Assembly: GCA_913030915.1 (NCBI GenBank)
Contig: CAJWEW010000013.1
Coordinates: 1-39,026 of the forward strand
From: an uncultured Rhodobiaceae bacterium
Lineage (GTDB): Bacteria; Pseudomonadota; Alphaproteobacteria; Rhizobiales; TMED25
Length of the DNA: 39,026 nucleotides
Reading direction: 5' to 3'
This document shows positions 34,952-39,026 of the stretch, piece after piece. Position numbers and translations under genes: made by a program. The first letter of the stretch is position 1, and each line of letters starts with the position of its first letter. The notes under the pieces were generated by a model. It did no database searches. It had not been told where the DNA came from and saw only the letters and a list, made by a program, of their open reading frames with translations.

Positions 34952-35718
34952 AGTAGACGATTATTACTTAGATATTTTTCGATATATTCATAGATCTCAA
35001 ATGGTTTTTCCGACAACATAAAATGAGTTGCATCGTCAATTATAGCATGATTAATGTTATTCCTCTTTGGATTACTGAAATAGCTACTATTTGATCCAGT
35101 GATTAATAATTTGGGTATGGGGCTGTGGCAAAATAGATTGTATAAATCGCCTGATTTTGACCAATTAACAATAGTTTTTGAGGTTTTATAAAATACTTCT
35201 GCGGGTATATGGGTAAGTGACTCACCTCTGAATATATCGGACTTGTTATCCGAATCCACCAATTCACCTTTTAACAACTCAAAATAATCTTGAAATTTAC
35301 GAAAAGTCATATTGGCTACATTGATGCTTTCACCGCAATCTTCTTCAGATAGGTTTCCCTCTAGGTTTATCATGGTCTTAATCTCTAGGTCTACAGATTG
35401 AAGAAGCTTGGTTCCTATCATTCCTCCATAACTGTGACCGATGATAATAAGATTTTTTATTTCCAATTCGTGTAAAAGCATCTTTATTTTATTTACTTGA
35501 TCACATAAATCATAACCGAAGTTTTTAGGCTTGTCGGATTGACCAAATCCAATTAAATCAAGGGATATAAGAGACCTTTTTGTTTTTGGTGAAAGATTAT
35601 TTAGATAGATATCAAATGTCTCCTTTCTCGATTGTAAGCCATGCAAGAATAGAAACGCACCATCGGTACCTTTATCGATAAAATTTATCGATAAATTGAT
35701 ATTACCAATTTTAGTCAT
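34948..35718 (-). CDS. Alpha/beta hydrolase
   Basis: A 256-residue cytoplasmic hydrolase with FLHGLQSRKETFD (oxyanion region), the nucleophile elbow IIGHSYGGMIG, and a C-terminal His in DDATHFML, with an acid residue expected in the segment around LLITGSNSSYF. No signal peptide is seen. It lies 5 bases downstream of a RidA-family gene and probably shares its transcript with that gene and the aldehyde dehydrogenase. Pairing of a RidA-type deaminase with an alpha/beta hydrolase recalls RutC/RutD of pyrimidine breakdown, but the other Rut genes are absent. Confidence 0.85.
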   Translation of the reverse strand: MTKIGNINLSINFIDKGTDGAFLFLHGLQSRKETFDIYLNNLSPKTKRSLISLDLIGFGQSDKPKNFGYDLCDQVNKIKMLLHELEIKNLIIIGHSYGGMIGTKLLQSVDLEIKTMINLEGNLSEEDCGESINVANMTFRKFQDYFELLKGELVDSDNKSDIFRGESLTHIPAEVFYKTSKTIVNWSKSGDLYNLFCHSPIPKLLITGSNSSYFSNPKRNNINHAIIDDATHFMLSEKPFEIYEYIEKYLSNNRLL

Positions 35719-35723
35719 TGCAC

Positions 35724-36158
35724 TTATTCGGTAATTTTAAATATAGCGTCAGCTTCTACTAGTGACCCTAACGGCAAGCTTTTGATCCCAATAGTTGTTC
35801 TGGTATGGTTTTGAGGTGGTTGCAAAAAATCATTTATCATATCTGAGCCAATATTTGAGATAAGAGCGTGTTCAAAGAAGCCTTCGGGTGGCACAAGATA
35901 CGCAGTTAGCTTTACACAGGACTCAATCCTGTTTTTATTACCATCTACAGCAGACATCACATGCGATAAAATATTAAGTGTAACAATTTCCATCTGTAAT
36001 TGAGCTATCTCAATAAAACTATTATCTCCAGCCGTTGTAACAAGCTTTCCATCTCTAATAGGTAATTGACCCGATATGTAGATGAGGTTTCCGTCGGTGT
36101 GATATGGGGTGTAATTCCCATTTGCGGGTACAGGATCGGGGAGATTAAATTTATTCAT
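35724..36158 (-). CDS. RidA/YjgF-family protein
   Basis: A 144-residue RidA-like protein, of the slightly longer subgroup. It shows GNLIYISGQLPIRDGKL, the helix with NILSHVMSAVDG and the C-terminal HTRTTIGIKSLPLGSLVEADAIF, which holds the conserved substrate-binding Arg and the late Glu of the family. RidA proteins hydrolyse reactive enamine/imine intermediates to ketoacids and ammonia. Subgroup members outside RidA itself have varied or unknown roles. It sits 10 bases after the aldehyde dehydrogenase gene and 5 bases before a hydrolase gene, as an operon. Confidence 0.9.
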   Translation of the reverse strand: MNKFNLPDPVPANGNYTPYHTDGNLIYISGQLPIRDGKLVTTAGDNSFIEIAQLQMEIVTLNILSHVMSAVDGNKNRIESCVKLTAYLVPPEGFFEHALISNIGSDMINDFLQPPQNHTRTTIGIKSLPLGSLVEADAIFKITE

Positions 36159-36168
36159 CTTTACAGGC

Positions 36169-37614
36169 CTATAAAATAGTTTTATGTGTTATAAATTTTG
36201 TATTCATATATCCCTCAATACCTTCTTGACCACCTTCCGAGCCATAACCTGAGTCTTTAACCCCGCCAAAAGGTGTTTCAATCAGTGCGATACCATGATG
36301 ATTAATTGATACCATACCACTTTCAATTTGCGATCCCAATTTTTCTGCAGTCTCTGCAGAAGATGTGTAGGCATATGACGCAAGGCCATAATCGAGACGA
36401 TTAGCCTCTTCTATTGCGCTGTCAAAGTCACTAAATGGTGTCATGGGAGCAACAGGGCCGAATGGTTCTTCATTCATCATTCGTGCATCCAACGGTACAT
36501 CTGTCAGAACGGTGGGTTCAAAAAAATAACCCTCATTTCCAATCCTGTTACCACCTGTTTTAATTTTTGCGCCTTTGCTGACAGCATCACTTACGAAACC
36601 TTCTATTGCTTCAACTCTTCTATCATGAGCAAGTGGCCCCATCTGTGTTTCAGGATCCAACCCATTACCTATTTTAATTTTTTTAGACATATCCGTGAAC
36701 CTATCCACAAACTCGTCATAAAGATTTTCGTGAATTAAAAATCTTGTTGGCGATACACATACCTGACCTGCATTTCGAAATTTATTCTCGACAAGAACGT
36801 TCAATGCAACATCGAGGTTCGCATCCTCACAAACAATCGCAGGGGCATGCCCTCCTAGCTCCATAGTTACCTTCTTCATATGAGCACCTGCTATCGACGC
36901 AAGTTGCTTTCCAACTGCAGTTGAACCAGTGAAAGTTGCTTTTTTAATTATTGGATTTGAAATTAAATATTCTGAAATTTCAGCTGGAGTTCCATAGACA
37001 AGATTCACAACACCATCTGGAATGCCTGCATCAGCAAAACATTTAACAAGCGCAGCGGTACTAGCTGGAGTCTCTTCAGCTCCTTTGAGGATGATGGAGC
37101 ACCCTGCGGCAAGAGCCGATGATATTTTTCTAACACCCTGATTTATCGGAAAATTCCATGGTGTAAATCCTGCAACAGGACCGACGGGCTCTTTTGTGAC
37201 CAATTGATAAACCCCTTCTGTTCGTGCGGGGATAACCCTCCCATATGCGCGCCTACCCTCTTCTGCAAACCAATCAATTATATCTACTGCTAGGGAAATT
37301 TCTGACTTTGACTGTTGTAATGGCTTACCCTGTTCTTGTGTTAAAACGGGAGCGATTTCTTTAACTCTTTCCTTTAAAAGACCTGCAACATTACGCATCA
37401 TTTTGTATCTACTAAATGGAGAAGTTTTTTTCCAAACCTCAAATCCAGATTTAGCAGCTTCAAGAGCTAGGTCTAGATCAGCTATTCTTGCATGGGCTAC
37501 TGCACCAATGGGTTCGCCAGTAGCTGGGTTAATTACATCAATTGTTTCACCACCAACAGCGTCAACCCAATTACCACCAATGTGAAGTTTTGTACTTGGA
37601 TAAGTTTCAGTCAT
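36169..37614 (-). CDS. gabD: Aldehyde dehydrogenase, succinate-semialdehyde-type
   Basis: A 481-residue NAD(P)-dependent aldehyde dehydrogenase. Motifs in order: FTPWNFPINQGVRKI (cofactor and oxyanion Asn), FTGSTAVGKQLA, MELGGHAPAIV with the general-base Glu, and FRNAGQVCVSPTRF with catalytic Cys286. The best match by eye is the succinate-semialdehyde dehydrogenase group, which finishes 4-aminobutyrate breakdown. The usual KPAEETP is KGAEETP here, so related semialdehydes remain possible. It heads the ald-ridA-hydrolase operon and diverges from the flavodoxin-fold gene. No aminotransferase partner (gabT) is nearby. Confidence 0.88.
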   Translation of the reverse strand: MTETYPSTKLHIGGNWVDAVGGETIDVINPATGEPIGAVAHARIADLDLALEAAKSGFEVWKKTSPFSRYKMMRNVAGLLKERVKEIAPVLTQEQGKPLQQSKSEISLAVDIIDWFAEEGRRAYGRVIPARTEGVYQLVTKEPVGPVAGFTPWNFPINQGVRKISSALAAGCSIILKGAEETPASTAALVKCFADAGIPDGVVNLVYGTPAEISEYLISNPIIKKATFTGSTAVGKQLASIAGAHMKKVTMELGGHAPAIVCEDANLDVALNVLVENKFRNAGQVCVSPTRFLIHENLYDEFVDRFTDMSKKIKIGNGLDPETQMGPLAHDRRVEAIEGFVSDAVSKGAKIKTGGNRIGNEGYFFEPTVLTDVPLDARMMNEEPFGPVAPMTPFSDFDSAIEEANRLDYGLASYAYTSSAETAEKLGSQIESGMVSINHHGIALIETPFGGVKDSGYGSEGGQEGIEGYMNTKFITHKTIL

Positions 37615-37772
37615 TTTATTTTCCTTTATTTGTATGTTTATAATATAAGGACTATGGTAGCTTTAGCAAGTGTATACATGATCAAATTTCACATCATTTA
37701 TAATTAGAGTGATACGTTAATCATTACTTTAGCAATTGAGTATATAATTAATAATGTTAATTTGATTATATG

Positions 37773-38402
37773 ATGCACATTATGCCGAATGAAACCAAAA
37801 AAATAATGATAATATTTGGCCATCATGATACAGTGCAATCCTTTAATTCTGCGATTCGGGATACATTCATTGAAGAGGCCTTAAAGGTTGGTCATAAAAT
37901 TGATCTTATCAATCTTTTTGATGAAAAAGAACAGCTTCCTTTCTATACGACTAAGATTAACCCGCCGCCGAAAATAGTTCTTGAATACAGGAAACGACTA
38001 GAAAATTGCGATATTATGTTTCTAATTGGCTCTTGTCATAACCTTCGATTAAATTCAATCTTAGAAAACTGGGTAGATTGGGTCTTGCATCCAAAGTGGT
38101 TTTTTAGCTATAGGACAATGTTCCCTGGTAGTAAGTATTTTAAAAATTATGGTTATCCAGTCCCGGGAGCGCTAAAAGGAAAAACTGGGATTGTATCAAT
38201 CACATACGGTGGTCCAATGGTAACATATTTTAATTTCTCAATTTTTGATAACATACCCTATCGACGAATAAAGAAGTCAGTATTTAAACTTGGAGGATTA
38301 AAAACAAAATATCTCAGGTTTTATTCAATCTTACCAAATTTAAGTAAAAAGAAGTTTGAAAAGCACATGGCAAGAGTTAGAGATCTTGCAAGGTCCCTCT
38401 AA
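37773..38402 (+). CDS. Flavodoxin-fold NAD(P)H oxidoreductase-like protein
   Basis: About 209 residues of the Flavodoxin_2/quinone-reductase-like fold. The first strand and phosphate loop read IMIIFGHHDTVQSFN, followed by helix and the KIDLINLFDE strand, then the ENCDIMFLIGSCHNLRLNSILENWVDWVL segment, which resembles the WPAILKGWIDRV-type region of NQO family members. GHHDTVQSFN differs from the usual GHPRPDSFN-like loop but keeps GH and SFN. ATG codons at 37770, 37773 and 37782 are all possible starts and no clear Shine-Dalgarno decides. It probably binds FMN or FAD and reduces quinones or similar compounds. Confidence 0.72.
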   Translation: MHIMPNETKKIMIIFGHHDTVQSFNSAIRDTFIEEALKVGHKIDLINLFDEKEQLPFYTTKINPPPKIVLEYRKRLENCDIMFLIGSCHNLRLNSILENWVDWVLHPKWFFSYRTMFPGSKYFKNYGYPVPGALKGKTGIVSITYGGPMVTYFNFSIFDNIPYRRIKKSVFKLGGLKTKYLRFYSILPNLSKKKFEKHMARVRDLARSL

Positions 38403-38443
38403 TTCAAAGATACAAATATATATAAAAAATAAGGAGAAAGAAT

Positions 38444-38845
38444 ATCAGAAAAAAAATTAAAGACCTCGCAATATCGCACTGGCTTTTGAGAATTCCCTTG
38501 GTTATAGTATTCATTCAGCAAGGATTAACAAAATTTCCAGCAAGTATTGATGATGCGCAAATATATGAATTACCATATTTAGTCTGGTGGTTTGTTGTCC
38601 ATGGTGAGCTTGGTTCAGGTTTAGGGTTACTAGTCGGTGGCGTGTTCCTTTTTTTTAATGAAAGGTTTTCATGGCTAGGTGATCTAATTACGCGTTTTAG
38701 TGGATTTACAATTGGCTCTATTATGACTGGCGTTATCTGGATTGGACAGCCAGACTCTCTCATTGATGTGCTACTTTACGACAACTTCCACGTGATATTA
38801 TGGTTCGGGGGTTTGTATTTTGCTATGCGAGGTAACAGAATTTAG
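38444..38845 (+). CDS. DoxX-like membrane protein with apparent AUC start
   Basis: About 133 residues with four hydrophobic segments. The opening (WLLRIPLVIVFIQQGLTKFP) resembles the first helix of DoxX-like proteins, and the rest (HGELGSGLGLLVGG, later helices) fits that fold. There is no in-frame ATG. TTG 38486 would cut into the first helix and has no Shine-Dalgarno. In contrast AGGAGA (38432-38437) lies 6 bases before an in-frame ATC at 38444, giving an N-terminus of MRKKIKDLAISHW, basic and natural for a membrane protein. I therefore choose ATC. The gene follows the flavodoxin-fold gene by 41 bases, probably in one operon. Confidence 0.65.
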   Translation: MRKKIKDLAISHWLLRIPLVIVFIQQGLTKFPASIDDAQIYELPYLVWWFVVHGELGSGLGLLVGGVFLFFNERFSWLGDLITRFSGFTIGSIMTGVIWIGQPDSLIDVLLYDNFHVILWFGGLYFAMRGNRI

Positions 38846-38860
38846 ACCACTTTCAAACTA

Positions 38861-39013
38861 CTAAATTAAGCGAGACTCAAACTCATTGATTTTCTTCAGC
38901 TGCTCATGTTTGTAAATGCCATGTAATTTATAAACAAAAATACCCAGCAATATAACATAGAAGATGAGTACGAGAAAATTATTCGTCTTTTGTAGTTTTC
39001 TCGTTTTTTTTAT
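38861..39013 (-). CDS. Possible small membrane protein, start unclear
   Basis: On the - strand an open frame of 50 codons ends in TAG (38861-38863), 15 bases from the convergent DoxX-like gene. It encodes a basic start (KKTRKLQKTNN), one clear transmembrane helix (FLVLIFYVILLGIFVY) and a charged tail. It has no ATG or GTG. An in-frame stop at 39014-39016 closes it upstream, so only ATA 39011-39013 or an internal TTG could start it. A run of eight A residues on that strand near the start could hide a frameshift joining it to a frame entering from beyond the window. Confidence 0.3.
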   Translation of the reverse strand: MKKTRKLQKTNNFLVLIFYVILLGIFVYKLHGIYKHEQLKKINEFESRLI

Positions 39014-39026
39014 TCAAATAATAATC

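Noticed and set aside
38515-38763. 82-codon frame on the - strand opposite the DoxX-like gene
   Set aside because: It is antisense to a gene with clear membrane helices, and its Pro/Ser-rich translation looks like a frame shadow.
1-39026. CRISPR arrays, insertion sequences, prophage or integrase genes
   Set aside because: No regularly spaced repeats, transposase/integrase motifs or phage structural proteins were seen in any frame.

Overview
The window is a 39 kb, AT-rich, very gene-dense piece of a bacterial chromosome. Its gene content and order point to an alphaproteobacterium: the ntrB-ntrC-ntrY-ntrX-trkA-hflX block, a fused ispDF, and the rlpA-tmk-holB-metG-tatD-MBL chain are all typical of that class. 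The low GC, short intergenic gaps, overlapping genes and abundance of binding-protein transporters suggest a free-living marine (pelagic) lineage with a compact genome. This is an inference; I cannot name the genus.

Left third (1-17.6 kb), core genes. The tail of lpd is followed by lipA and a COQ10/START protein on the + strand. cinA and ispDF converge on them from the - strand. A divergent promoter region leads to two nitrogen-type two-component pairs, NtrB/NtrC and NtrY/NtrX, then TrkA (K+ uptake) and the GTPase HflX. A - strand operon of tightly overlapping genes follows: rlpA, tmk, holB, metG, tatD and an MBL hydrolase (cell wall, dTMP synthesis, clamp loading, tRNA charging). Genes that usually sit inside these blocks in related bacteria are not here: dusB before ntrB, hfq before hflX, and a D-Ala-D-Ala carboxypeptidase between rlpA and tmk.

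Middle (17.8-29.8 kb), transport. All of the following are on the - strand: an MsbA-type ABC exporter; a complete branched-chain/amide-type ABC importer (binding protein, two ATPases, two permeases); a cytoplasmic LVIVD-repeat beta-propeller; and a tripartite tricarboxylate transporter (TctC, TctA, TctB). An azlCD exporter pair diverges from tctC. Both binding-protein genes are followed by a strong hairpin, which fits high binding-protein expression with reduced read-through into the membrane components.

Right part (29.8-39.0 kb), accessory catabolic genes of mixed orientation: a PPOX flavoprotein with an EthD-like partner, a pseudooxynicotine-hydrolase-like alpha/beta hydrolase followed by an AhpD/CMD protein, an aldo/keto reductase, two more alpha/beta hydrolases, a RidA-family protein, a succinate-semialdehyde-type dehydrogenase, a flavodoxin-fold oxidoreductase and a DoxX-like membrane protein. 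Together with the two importers they may form an uncharacterised uptake-and-degradation system for small organic, possibly nitrogen-containing, compounds. The most notable molecular details are an NtrX that lacks GAFTGA and has Asn in Walker B, and a DoxX-like gene that appears to start at an AUC codon.
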